Positions 1 through 7,584 of a stretch of 64,000 nt of DNA are shown one piece after another. Below the pieces are notes generated by a model. That model worked only from the letters and a program-made list of their open reading frames with translations, searched no databases and was not told where the DNA came from. A program made the position numbers and the translations under genes. Each line of letters starts with the position of its first letter. Within the stretch, counting starts at the first letter, position 1. The stretch is from CAYPTB01 sp964413535 (GTDB taxonomy: Bacteria; Planctomycetota; UBA1135; GCA-002686595), in contig CAYPTB010000055.1 of the NCBI GenBank assembly GCA_964413535.1, forward strand, positions 62,001-126,000, in the 5' to 3' direction.

Positions 1-920
1 AACTGCGCCTGGGGCACGCAGAAGAAGCGGTTGATGTGCGCCGCGTTGCCCGAGCCGACCTTGAGCGTGCGGTAGATGTTGGCGATGCCGTAGGGGTCGC
101 AGTCGACGAAGCAGTAGACGGGGATCTTCTTCGAGTCGGCGAGCAGGCGCACGAAGCGGCGCGTGGCGCGCGTGGGCACGCCGCCCATCTCGACCAGGAT
201 GCACTTCGCGCCCTTCCAGTACTTGTGGTTGTTCAGGCGCTGGAACATGCCGCCCGTCTCGATCACGAGCACGAAGGTCGCGTCGGTCTCGAACTTCAGG
301 TGCTCGACGGAGTGCGGGATCGAGTAGGAGCCCGTGCCGAAGCCCGTGCAGTCGATGCGGATCGGCTGGCCGGTTTCGGTGTCGCGGTCGATGACCACGA
401 GCTCGCCCGCGACGGAGCCGCCGTGCTCCTCGGGGTAGTAGCGCAGTTGCTCGCGAGAGAGGCCCTCGAGGCTGGCCATGGCCTCGATGTCGTCCATCAC
501 GGCGTCCGACTCGGCCTGCTCGTTGAACTTGCAGTCGCCCCAGTTCTTGCTGACGTAGTAGGCCTCTCGTTTGGTGGCGAAGTCGTTGTTCTCGACCATC
601 TCCTTGGAGATGGACATGAGACGGAGGGTCTGGGCGAAGTTCTTGACGGTGTTGACGGAGAGGGCGCGCGCCTTGCGGCCGCGGCCGAGCTCGAAGTAGC
701 CGATCTTGGTGTCGTACTTGACGTTGGAGAGGGAGCGCACGGGGAAGCGGAGCTCGGGGAGGAGGCGTTTCAGGATCGAGGTCTGGACGCGCTCGGCGGT
801 GTCGGAGATGAGGGTCAGGGTTTTCTTGTCGAGCGCGTCGAGGACGGCGGGGGCGCGCCTGACGGGGGGGGGCTTCGCGGGGGGGGACGCCGGCTTCTTG
901 GTGGTCTTCTTCTTGGGCAT
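1..920 (-). CDS. top6A: DNA topoisomerase VI subunit A (Spo11-like), C-terminus cut by window edge
   Basis: Catalytic subunit of the type IIB topoisomerase, which cuts both DNA strands through an active-site tyrosine. About 306 residues are visible. The start is the ATG at 920, giving a Lys/Pro/Ala-rich leader of about 25 residues. The winged-helix CAP region carries REAYYVSKNW near residue 122, which matches the catalytic Tyr motif. The Toprim domain shows VIETGGMFQRL and VYCFVDCDPYG, supplying the metal-binding Glu and Asp-x-Asp. GVPTRATRRFVRLL is also typical of Spo11/Top6A. The C-terminal end lies outside the window. It is the last visible gene of a leftward run after top6B and a small membrane protein. 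G runs of 9 and 8 on the plus strand (864-872, 879-886) lie in the leader codons. Confidence 0.93.
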   Translation of the reverse strand, partial: MPKKKTTKKPASPPAKPPPVRRAPAVLDALDKKTLTLISDTAERVQTSILKRLLPELRFPVRSLSNVKYDTKIGYFELGRGRKARALSVNTVKNFAQTLRLMSISKEMVENNDFATKREAYYVSKNWGDCKFNEQAESDAVMDDIEAMASLEGLSREQLRYYPEEHGGSVAGELVVIDRDTETGQPIRIDCTGFGTGSYSIPHSVEHLKFETDATFVLVIETGGMFQRLNNHKYWKGAKCILVEMGGVPTRATRRFVRLLADSKKIPVYCFVDCDPYGIANIYRTLKVGSGNAAHINRFFCVPQAQ

Positions 921-977
921 GGGGCGGAAGAGCGGAGGAGCGCAGAAGAGGAAGGAGGAGAAGAGCAGAAGAAGGGG

Positions 978-1028
978 AACCGGCACAGGCGGCAGAGGGC
1001 GCAACGCCCTCTGCCGCCTGCGCCGGTT
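978..1028 (-). terminator. Very strong 24-bp stem-loop between the small membrane gene and top6A
   Basis: Left arm 978-1001 pairs with right arm 1005-1028 around a 3-nt loop. There is one mismatch, at 985/1021, giving 16 and 7 consecutive pairs. It begins 1-2 nt after the stop of the small membrane gene and lies 58 nt before the top6A start. The downstream side is pyrimidine-rich but has no uninterrupted U run. It could be a terminator or attenuator, or an mRNA processing or stability element that separates subunit A output from subunit B. Confidence 0.6.
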
Positions 1029-1029
1029 G

Positions 1030-1257
1030 TTAGACGGACTTGGGCTTGTAGAGGGCGGCGTCGAGGATGGACCAGAGGTGGAAGGGGAGGGCGAGGAGCC
1101 AGGGGATGATCAGGAAACCGAGTGCGTAGAGTCCGGCCGTCACGAGGAAGAAGAAGAGTGCCGGGAGGATGCGCCCCTGCACGAGCTGGCCGAGACCGGG
1201 CAGGGGGAAGTTGCACAATGCGGCAATGACGTTGCCGGTAGAGCCTTGTCCACTCAT
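1030..1257 (-). CDS. Small two-helix membrane protein inside the topoisomerase VI operon
   Basis: 75-residue hypothetical protein. After a short polar N-terminus it has NFPLPGLGQLVQGR, a motif common in small TM2-like membrane proteins. Two hydrophobic helices follow (about residues 30-48 and 50-66), then a basic tail ending KPKSV. It starts at ATG 1257, 24 nt after the top6B stop, and is probably co-transcribed with it. Nothing links it biochemically to topoisomerase VI except position. I do not assign a function. Confidence 0.75.
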   Translation of the reverse strand: MSGQGSTGNVIAALCNFPLPGLGQLVQGRILPALFFFLVTAGLYALGFLIIPWLLALPFHLWSILDAALYKPKSV

Positions 1258-1281
1258 GGCGATGTCTTTCGGTATCGCGCC

Positions 1282-3105
1282 CTAGAACTTGCGGCTCTTG
1301 TGGAGCACGTCCTCGAGCGTCTCGACCGTCTCGTCGCGCTTGGCGTCGCTGAGGTCGAGGATCTCCTGCAGGGCGATCCCGATGTGGGGGATGTACTTTT
1401 CGATGTAGGAGCGCTTCTCGAACTCCTTCTTGAGACGCCGGCCCTTGCGGATGTAGCCGCCGAGCTTCCGCCCGCACTCCTGCAGGCCGAGCCGGATCTC
1501 GCGGGCGATCTCGGGATAGGCGGCGATGGCCTCCTTGCTCTCCGAGGTGAAGGGCACCCACACGCTCGCGATGTGCACGAGCACGGCCATCGCGCCGAGC
1601 GGCAGCGCGCCGCGCGGGTGCTGGAGCCCGTACTGGCGCCAGTTGGTCTGGATCACGGCCTTCGTGATGGCGCACGCCGACTGCTGATGGAGCAGGGGCA
1701 CGCGGTTCGCGAAGCGCAGGACGCGGATCGGCTCGTCGGCGTTGCCCACGAGATCCTCGGTCACCTCCGCGGCCGACTTCTTCTTGCGGATGCGACCCTC
1801 GTCGGTCACCTCGAGGCCCACGCCGCCGGGTTTGCCGTAGGCCAGGCCGACTTCGATCTGGAACGGGTTGCCGCGGTAGACCGACGGCGGGCGCGTCGTC
1901 GCGTGGTAGAAGTCGGCCTCGATCTCCTTCTGCAAGCCGGAGAGGATCAACGCTTCGCCGATCGGCGCGATGCAGTCGGTCGACGGCGCGGAGATCTTCA
2001 CGGCCTGGATGGCGGCGTGGAGCGCGGAGGCCTCTTCGCGCGCGATGCGCGCCGGGTAGGACTTCTCGGTCAGGCCCTTGCCGGCCTTCTCGAGGACGTC
2101 CATCACGACCTTCGTGCCGACGCGGCTGAACTCCTCCTTGAGGAAGCCCGAGAGCGAGCGCGAGGGCGTCTCCTTGAGCATCGCGATCAAACGCCCTAGC
2201 TCCACGCCGTGCGGGTGCGGCTTGATCTCGACCGTCTCGGGCGGGAGCTCCTTCGTGCTGCGCTCGTAGCGCACCGTCTCGCGGCCGGGATCGGTGTACA
2301 CGAGCGTCAGGTGCGGGTTCGCGATCGCCGTCTGCTTCAAGTACATGTCGACCGAGCGCAGGCCCTTCTGGTAGCGGGCCTCCATCTCGATCTCGACCCG
2401 CGTGCCGTGGTCCTTCTCCCACTGCACGACCTTCGACTCGTGGATGTCGGGCTTGTTCCTCGCCGTGTCGATCGTGAGCAGGAACTCGTGCGCGTCCTTC
2501 CGCTTGCCCGTGCGCGAGCGGATCAGCACCGGTTTGCCGGTCGTGAGCTGGCCGTACATGCCGGCCGCGGAGATGCCGATGCCCTGCTGGCCGCGGCTCT
2601 GCGAGAGCTTGTGGAACTTCGAGCCGTACAGGAGCTTGCCGAAGACCCTGCCGATCTGGGTCTCGACGATGCCTGGGCCGTTGTCCTCGACGGCCATGCG
2701 GAAGCGCTCGGGTCCCGTCTCTTCGAGCTCGACGTGGATCTCGGGCAGGATCCCGGCTTCCTCGCAGGCGTCGAGCGAGTTGTCGACGGCCTCCTTGACC
2801 GCCGTCAAGAGCGCCTTGAGCGGCGAGTCGAAACCCAAGAGGTGGCGGTTCTTGGTGAAGAACTCCGAGACCGAGATGTCGCGCTGACGCGAGGCCATCT
2901 CCTGCGCGGACGAGCGCCGGCGCGGAGCTTTGCCCGCGCCGCGCGCAGCCGAGCTCGCCCCGTCTCCGTCCCCTTCAGGCTCAGCCGGCTCGAGGTCCGG
3001 CGCGTCGGCAGGCGCGCGCAGCGCTCCCTTGGTCTTCTTCGGCGGCACGTCGTCCTCGAGGTCGATGTCGAACAGGGTGGCGGTCTTCGGGTCGGCAGGC
3101 GGCAC
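1282..3105 (-). CDS. top6B: DNA topoisomerase VI subunit B (GHKL ATPase)
   Basis: ATP-driven gate subunit of topoisomerase VI; it dimerises on ATP binding and directs DNA cleavage by subunit A. 607 residues. Residues 1-70 are an acidic then Arg-rich, probably disordered extension absent from typical archaeal proteins. The Bergerat ATPase fold shows EAVDNSLDA (about 105-113), DNGPGI (141-146) and GQQGIGISAAGMYG (172-185). An H2TH-like and transducer region follow, with FTSESKEAIAAYPEI containing the expected switch lysine. The start is the first ATG; a second in-frame ATG (MASRQRD) near residue 70 gives a core-length protein and is a possible alternative. It heads a leftward operon with the small membrane gene and top6A, and diverges from the glycosyltransferase array. 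Confidence 0.95.
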   Translation of the reverse strand: MPPADPKTATLFDIDLEDDVPPKKTKGALRAPADAPDLEPAEPEGDGDGASSAARGAGKAPRRRSSAQEMASRQRDISVSEFFTKNRHLLGFDSPLKALLTAVKEAVDNSLDACEEAGILPEIHVELEETGPERFRMAVEDNGPGIVETQIGRVFGKLLYGSKFHKLSQSRGQQGIGISAAGMYGQLTTGKPVLIRSRTGKRKDAHEFLLTIDTARNKPDIHESKVVQWEKDHGTRVEIEMEARYQKGLRSVDMYLKQTAIANPHLTLVYTDPGRETVRYERSTKELPPETVEIKPHPHGVELGRLIAMLKETPSRSLSGFLKEEFSRVGTKVVMDVLEKAGKGLTEKSYPARIAREEASALHAAIQAVKISAPSTDCIAPIGEALILSGLQKEIEADFYHATTRPPSVYRGNPFQIEVGLAYGKPGGVGLEVTDEGRIRKKKSAAEVTEDLVGNADEPIRVLRFANRVPLLHQQSACAITKAVIQTNWRQYGLQHPRGALPLGAMAVLVHIASVWVPFTSESKEAIAAYPEIAREIRLGLQECGRKLGGYIRKGRRLKKEFEKRSYIEKYIPHIGIALQEILDLSDAKRDETVETLEDVLHKSRKF

Positions 3106-3518
3106 GGTCGCTCGAGTCCTCCGGGGAGCGCGTCGCGCTCGCTCGGACGCACGGCCCGCGCCAACGGCGGACCGAGAGCCCTGGGAGCGAGCGCGCTCGA
3201 ACGCGCCCCTTGCGCGCCCGAGGGCGATGGGGGCCTATCTCTAAGGAGCCCGGCCCGCCGTTGCAACGCCGCAGCAGGAGACGGTCGGCAGTTCGTTCCT
3301 CGCGGAGCCCTGCGCGGGGAGCTTCTCGAGCACAAGAACCGGCTGCGGTCGCGAGCCCGTCCGTTCCGGGGGCGGCGCCCGGCGCGTGATCCGGTGCATC
3401 GAATCCCGCGCGGATTTTGGTAGAGCAATGCGGCGATGCACGGTTGGCGGGTAGAGCAGCGCGATGCGGCCGGGAGCCCCCCGCGGCGGAGCGCCGTGGT
3501 TTCGCGGGCTCGAGGGTC
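3106..3518. other. 413-nt divergent intergenic region
   Basis: It separates top6B (leftward) from the first glycosyltransferase (rightward), so it must hold both promoters. I see no convincing -35/-10 pair, RNA gene, or conserved reading frame. Open frames continue through it only because of high GC. Confidence 0.5.
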
Positions 3519-5516
3519 GTGAGCGTGGGCACGCCCGCAGCCGGCCGAGGGAGCCCTTGGCGCTGGCTCCCGTTCGCCGTCGCCCTGCCGCTCTACCTGG
3601 GGCTCGTGTGGCGCTTCGACTCGCTGTGCGACGACGCGCACATCTTCTTCCGTTTCGCGGCGAACCTGGCCGAAGGCCGGGGCTTCGTCTTCAACCCTGG
3701 CGAGCGCGTCGAGGGCTACTCGAGCGTGCTGTGGCCGCTGTGGCAGGCCGCAGCGCTGCGGCTGGGCCTCGCGCTGCCCGCGGCGACGCGCGTCGTGACC
3801 GTCGCCGTGGGCCTCGCGTTCTTCGTGGTACTCGTCGCCTTCGTGCGCAGGCGCTTCGAGCTCGGGACGGCGGCGACGACCGCCTGCGCGCTCTTCCTCG
3901 CGTCGTTCCCGCCCTTCGCGCTGTGGTCGACGGGGGGGATGTCGGACCTGGCGCACGCGTTCGCCGTGTTCGCCACCTTCGAGCGGCTGCTCGGCGATCC
4001 GCGGCGTCCGCGCGGCCTCCAGGCCGGTCTGTGCGCGCTGCTCGCCGCCGGGCTGCGCGCCGAGGGAGCGCTGTTCGCCGCGCTCGTCCTGTGCATCGGC
4101 GCCGCGACGGCGCTCGCCGCGCGCGATGGGGCCCTGTGGCGGGCGTGCCGGATCGCCGCCGCCGTCCTCGTGCTGGGCGTCGCGGTCCACGTCCTGTGGC
4201 GCCTGTCGTACTACGGCGACTTCGTCGCCAACACCGCGCGCACGAAGGGCGGCACGTCGCCCGCGCGCTTGTTGCGCGGCGTCCAGTATTCGGCCACGTG
4301 GTTCGCCATCTTCCCCGGGATGGCCTTCGCGCTCGTCGCGTCGCTCTGGGCGCGGGGCGAGCGCCGGCTGCGCTTTTTGTGCTGGACGATGTTCGCGGCG
4401 GCGCTCGGCTTCGCGACCGCGGTGGGCGGCGACTTCATGCCCATGGGCCGCTTCCTGCTGGCCGGAGTGCCGTTCTGCGTCGTGCTGCTCGCCGCGTGGC
4501 TGGCCGAGCCGCGGCGTGCGAACAAGAAGCTCGCGGCGACGCTGGCGGCGGGCGCGGCGTCGCTGCTCGCGGCCTTCGACGTCCACCTGGCTCCGCTCGC
4601 GTTGCGCAAGGCGATCGACTTCCGGGCGGGGCGTTACTACAGCGAGTTCGAGGTGTGGCGCTTCGAGCGCGACAACGCGCTGCGCTGGGGCGTGCTGGGC
4701 CGCGCCGTGCGCGAGCACACGCTTCCGGGCGAATCGATCCTCGCCGTCCCGATCGGCGCGCTCGGCTTCTACTCGGACCGCCGGATCCTCGATCAATGCG
4801 GTCTCGTCTCGCGCATCGAGGACTTCGACTTCGTGTGGGAGCTCGGACCGACCGATCCCGGCCACGACCGCTTCATCCCGCCGTCGAGCTTCTTGCCGCT
4901 GAAACCCACGTACCTGGACGCGCGGCTCGTGCCGAAGGGCTCGGAGGAAGCGCGCGCGATGACGCGCAATTCGCCGTGGAGTCCCTACACCGAGGCTTCC
5001 TACCACCCCGTGTCGGAGCTCTCGCCCGAGGGCCAAGTCGAGCTCGAGCTGGTGCGCTTCACGCGCTGGGAATGGTTCGGTAGGCCGTTCAGCGTCCTGG
5101 TCGACCTGGTGCGCGGCGTCGACCTTCGCGACGCGTCGGCGCTCGCGACGCTCGCGGCAGAGAGCGAAGAGCGCGCGGCGGACCTCGAGCAGGCCGAAGC
5201 CGAGATCGTCGAGCTCGCGCGGTCGGGCTTCCTCTTCGACACGCTCGAGCCGCACGGCGTCCGTCAGGTGGCCCGCGCGGGAGATCTCGAGAACCTCGGC
5301 TACCAAGTCCTCGCTTGGCGCGTCGCGGGAGCAGGCATCCCGCATCCCGCGCCGCGCGGTTCGTTCGTGCGCTCGATCTCCCTCGCGGGGGAGCCCTCGG
5401 TCGACGGCGCGGCGCCGGGCTGGTCCATCGTCGCGCCGGGCTCCCTGCACGCGCCCACGAGCGCGGGCGGGACGTCGATCGTGGTCTGCCTGCGACCGCC
5501 CGATGTGTCGAAATGA
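3519..5516 (+). CDS. GT-C membrane glycosyltransferase, AftB-like, array copy 1
   Basis: Polytopic glycosyltransferase of the GT-C fold, expected to move a sugar from a polyprenyl-phosphate donor to a periplasmic or outer acceptor. The N-terminus has one helix (LPFAVALPLYLGLVWRF), then LCDDAHIFFRF with Asp38-Asp39, the acidic pair expected in the first periplasmic loop. FNPGERVEGYSSVLWP then matches the motif seen in mycobacterial AftB-type enzymes. About ten hydrophobic helices follow, then a soluble C-terminal region of about 250 residues including VPIGALGFYSDRRILDQCGLVSR. GTG 3519 is chosen so the leader length matches the paralogues; an upstream TTG at 3417 would add 34 residues. Donor and acceptor are unknown. 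Confidence 0.8.
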   Translation: MSVGTPAAGRGSPWRWLPFAVALPLYLGLVWRFDSLCDDAHIFFRFAANLAEGRGFVFNPGERVEGYSSVLWPLWQAAALRLGLALPAATRVVTVAVGLAFFVVLVAFVRRRFELGTAATTACALFLASFPPFALWSTGGMSDLAHAFAVFATFERLLGDPRRPRGLQAGLCALLAAGLRAEGALFAALVLCIGAATALAARDGALWRACRIAAAVLVLGVAVHVLWRLSYYGDFVANTARTKGGTSPARLLRGVQYSATWFAIFPGMAFALVASLWARGERRLRFLCWTMFAAALGFATAVGGDFMPMGRFLLAGVPFCVVLLAAWLAEPRRANKKLAATLAAGAASLLAAFDVHLAPLALRKAIDFRAGRYYSEFEVWRFERDNALRWGVLGRAVREHTLPGESILAVPIGALGFYSDRRILDQCGLVSRIEDFDFVWELGPTDPGHDRFIPPSSFLPLKPTYLDARLVPKGSEEARAMTRNSPWSPYTEASYHPVSELSPEGQVELELVRFTRWEWFGRPFSVLVDLVRGVDLRDASALATLAAESEERAADLEQAEAEIVELARSGFLFDTLEPHGVRQVARAGDLENLGYQVLAWRVAGAGIPHPAPRGSFVRSISLAGEPSVDGAAPGWSIVAPGSLHAPTSAGGTSIVVCLRPPDVSK

Positions 5517-5553
5517 GCGGGGCCGTGAAGCGAGCGCCGCCTATCCTTTCGCG

Positions 5554-7584
5554 ATGAACGGCGCGGCGAAGCAGAGGAGCGCGAGGGCGTCCGTTCTGCC
5601 CTTCGTCCTCGCGCTCCCGCTCTACCTCGGGCTCGTCTGGCGCTTCGACTACCTGTGCGACGACGCGTTCATCTACTTCCGCTACGCGACGAACCTCGCC
5701 CATGGCCTGGGGCTGCGCTTCAACGCCGACGAGGTCGTTCCGGTCGACGGCTACTCGAGCTTCCTGTGGGTTTGCCTCAACGCGGCGATGGTGCTGCTCG
5801 GGCTCGAGCTGACCGTGTGGACGCGCGTCTTCACGTTGGCGCTCGGAGTCGTCTTCTTCGTGTACCTGATCGCGTTCGTGCGTCGGCGACTCGCGCTGGG
5901 CGAGCGCGAGACGACGGCCGTGGCGCTCTTCCTCGCCGCGACGCCGGCCTTCGCGGCCTGGTCGACGGGCGGGTTGGAGACCCTGACCTACGCGCTCTTC
6001 GTGTTCGCCGCCTTCGAACGCCTGCTCGGCGATCCCAGCCGTCCGCACGGCGTGCAGGCGGGGCTGTGCGCCGCGTTGGCGGGCCTCCTGCGGCCCGAGG
6101 GTCCCTTCCTCGCCCTGTGGGTCATCGCCCTGGGCTTCGCGACATGGGGGCGAACCCGACGGCCAGAGCTCGCTCGCGCCTGCGCCGTCGCCCTCGCGTT
6201 CCTGCTCACGGCCGCCGCCGCCCACGCGATCTGGCACTTCGCCTACCACGGCGACGTGTTGGCCAACACCGCGCGGACGAAGGGCGGGACGTCTCCGGCG
6301 CGTCTGTTGCGCGGGCTGCGCTACTCGGCCTCGTACTTCGTCGTCTTCCCGGGCATCGCCTTCGCTCTCGTCGCTCCGCTCCTCGGGGGCGCGCGCGAAC
6401 ACCGCGCGTTGTGCCTGCAGTCGTGGGGGATCCTCGCCGCGATGCTCGGCTTCGCGATCCTCGTGGGCGGCGACTTCATGCCCATGGGGCGCTTCTTCGT
6501 GGTCGGCGTCCCGTTCGGCGTGATCCTGCTCGCCGTGTGGCTCTCGGCTCCGCTCGCGGCTCCACGGCGCGCGGCGACGAAGCTCGCCGTGACGGCGATC
6601 GCCGTCGTCACCACGCTCCTGCCCGCCTTCGACGTCCACGCGCTGCCAGAGCGTCTGCGCGAGCTCGTGAGCTGGCGCGTGGCGTACGGGTCGGAGTACC
6701 AGTCGTGGTTCTTGACGCGCGACGGGTGGCCGGTCGGGGAAGTGCTCGGGCGCGCGCTGCGCGAGCACACGCAGCCGGGCGAATCGCTCGTCCAGGAGAC
6801 GATCGGAGTCGTGGGCTACTACTCGGGGCTGCGCATCTACGACCAGTTCTGTCTCGTCTCGCGCGCGAGCGACGTCGAGTTCGTGTGGGACCTTCCGGGG
6901 GTCGAGGCGGGACACGATCGCCTGATCCCGGCGGCGAGCTTCCTGCCCTTCCGGCCCACGTATCTGTCGGCCGACCTGATCCCGAAAGGCTCGCGGCAGC
7001 GGCGCCAGGCGACTCGCGCGAGCTCCTGGATCGACTCCGTCGAGCCGCTCTACTTTCCGGTCGACGAGCTCGTGCCCGGTCTCGGCGAGGTCGAGCTCGA
7101 GCTCCTGCGCTTCACGGCTTGGGAATGGGTCGGAACGCCCTTCCTGACGCTCGTCGACGTGACGCGCGACCTCGACCTCTTCGACGTCGAGGGAGCCCAG
7201 GCGGAGCTCGCGTCGCGCGGGATCGAACGCGCCGACGAGCTCGCGCGCGCAGTCGCTGCGATCCGCGAGTCGATCGCGGGAGGTCAACTCTTCCCAGGAC
7301 GCAAGCCCCTGAGCTGGCGGGTCATCAACCGGCGTGGCAACGACCTGATCGGCTACCAGGTGTTCGCGTGGTCGTGCCCATCGGAAGGCCCCGCGCACCC
7401 CGCGCCCAACGGCGCGGTGGTGTTCTCGTTCGCGCTGGAGGGCGAGCCGACGGTGAACGGGGGAGCGCCGGGTTGGACGGTCGTCCCGCCGGGCGGCATC
7501 CACAAGCCGCGGGTCGAGGGCGGGGTCGCTTTCCTCGCCTGCATGCGCCCCCCGACCCTCCCCGATCGAGGGCGTCGTCCGTGA
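5554..7584 (+). CDS. GT-C membrane glycosyltransferase, AftB-like, array copy 2
   Basis: 676-residue paralogue of copy 1, starting at ATG 5554, 37 nt after the copy 1 stop. The catalytic-loop motif is LCDDAFIYFRYATNLAHG (Asp36-Asp37), followed by VPVDGYSSFLW. The middle keeps GGTSPARLLRGLRYSASYF and VGGDFMPMGRFF, both shared by the array. The soluble C-terminal part keeps GVVGYYSGLRIYDQFCLVSR and GHDRLIPAASFLPFRPTYL. It ends in the Gly/Pro-rich segment (PAPNGAVV, GAPGWTVVPPGG) common to all five. The next copy starts inside its stop codon (GTGA), so the two are probably translationally coupled. Specificity cannot be inferred. Confidence 0.85.
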   Translation: MNGAAKQRSARASVLPFVLALPLYLGLVWRFDYLCDDAFIYFRYATNLAHGLGLRFNADEVVPVDGYSSFLWVCLNAAMVLLGLELTVWTRVFTLALGVVFFVYLIAFVRRRLALGERETTAVALFLAATPAFAAWSTGGLETLTYALFVFAAFERLLGDPSRPHGVQAGLCAALAGLLRPEGPFLALWVIALGFATWGRTRRPELARACAVALAFLLTAAAAHAIWHFAYHGDVLANTARTKGGTSPARLLRGLRYSASYFVVFPGIAFALVAPLLGGAREHRALCLQSWGILAAMLGFAILVGGDFMPMGRFFVVGVPFGVILLAVWLSAPLAAPRRAATKLAVTAIAVVTTLLPAFDVHALPERLRELVSWRVAYGSEYQSWFLTRDGWPVGEVLGRALREHTQPGESLVQETIGVVGYYSGLRIYDQFCLVSRASDVEFVWDLPGVEAGHDRLIPAASFLPFRPTYLSADLIPKGSRQRRQATRASSWIDSVEPLYFPVDELVPGLGEVELELLRFTAWEWVGTPFLTLVDVTRDLDLFDVEGAQAELASRGIERADELARAVAAIRESIAGGQLFPGRKPLSWRVINRRGNDLIGYQVFAWSCPSEGPAHPAPNGAVVFSFALEGEPTVNGGAPGWTVVPPGGIHKPRVEGGVAFLACMRPPTLPDRGRRP

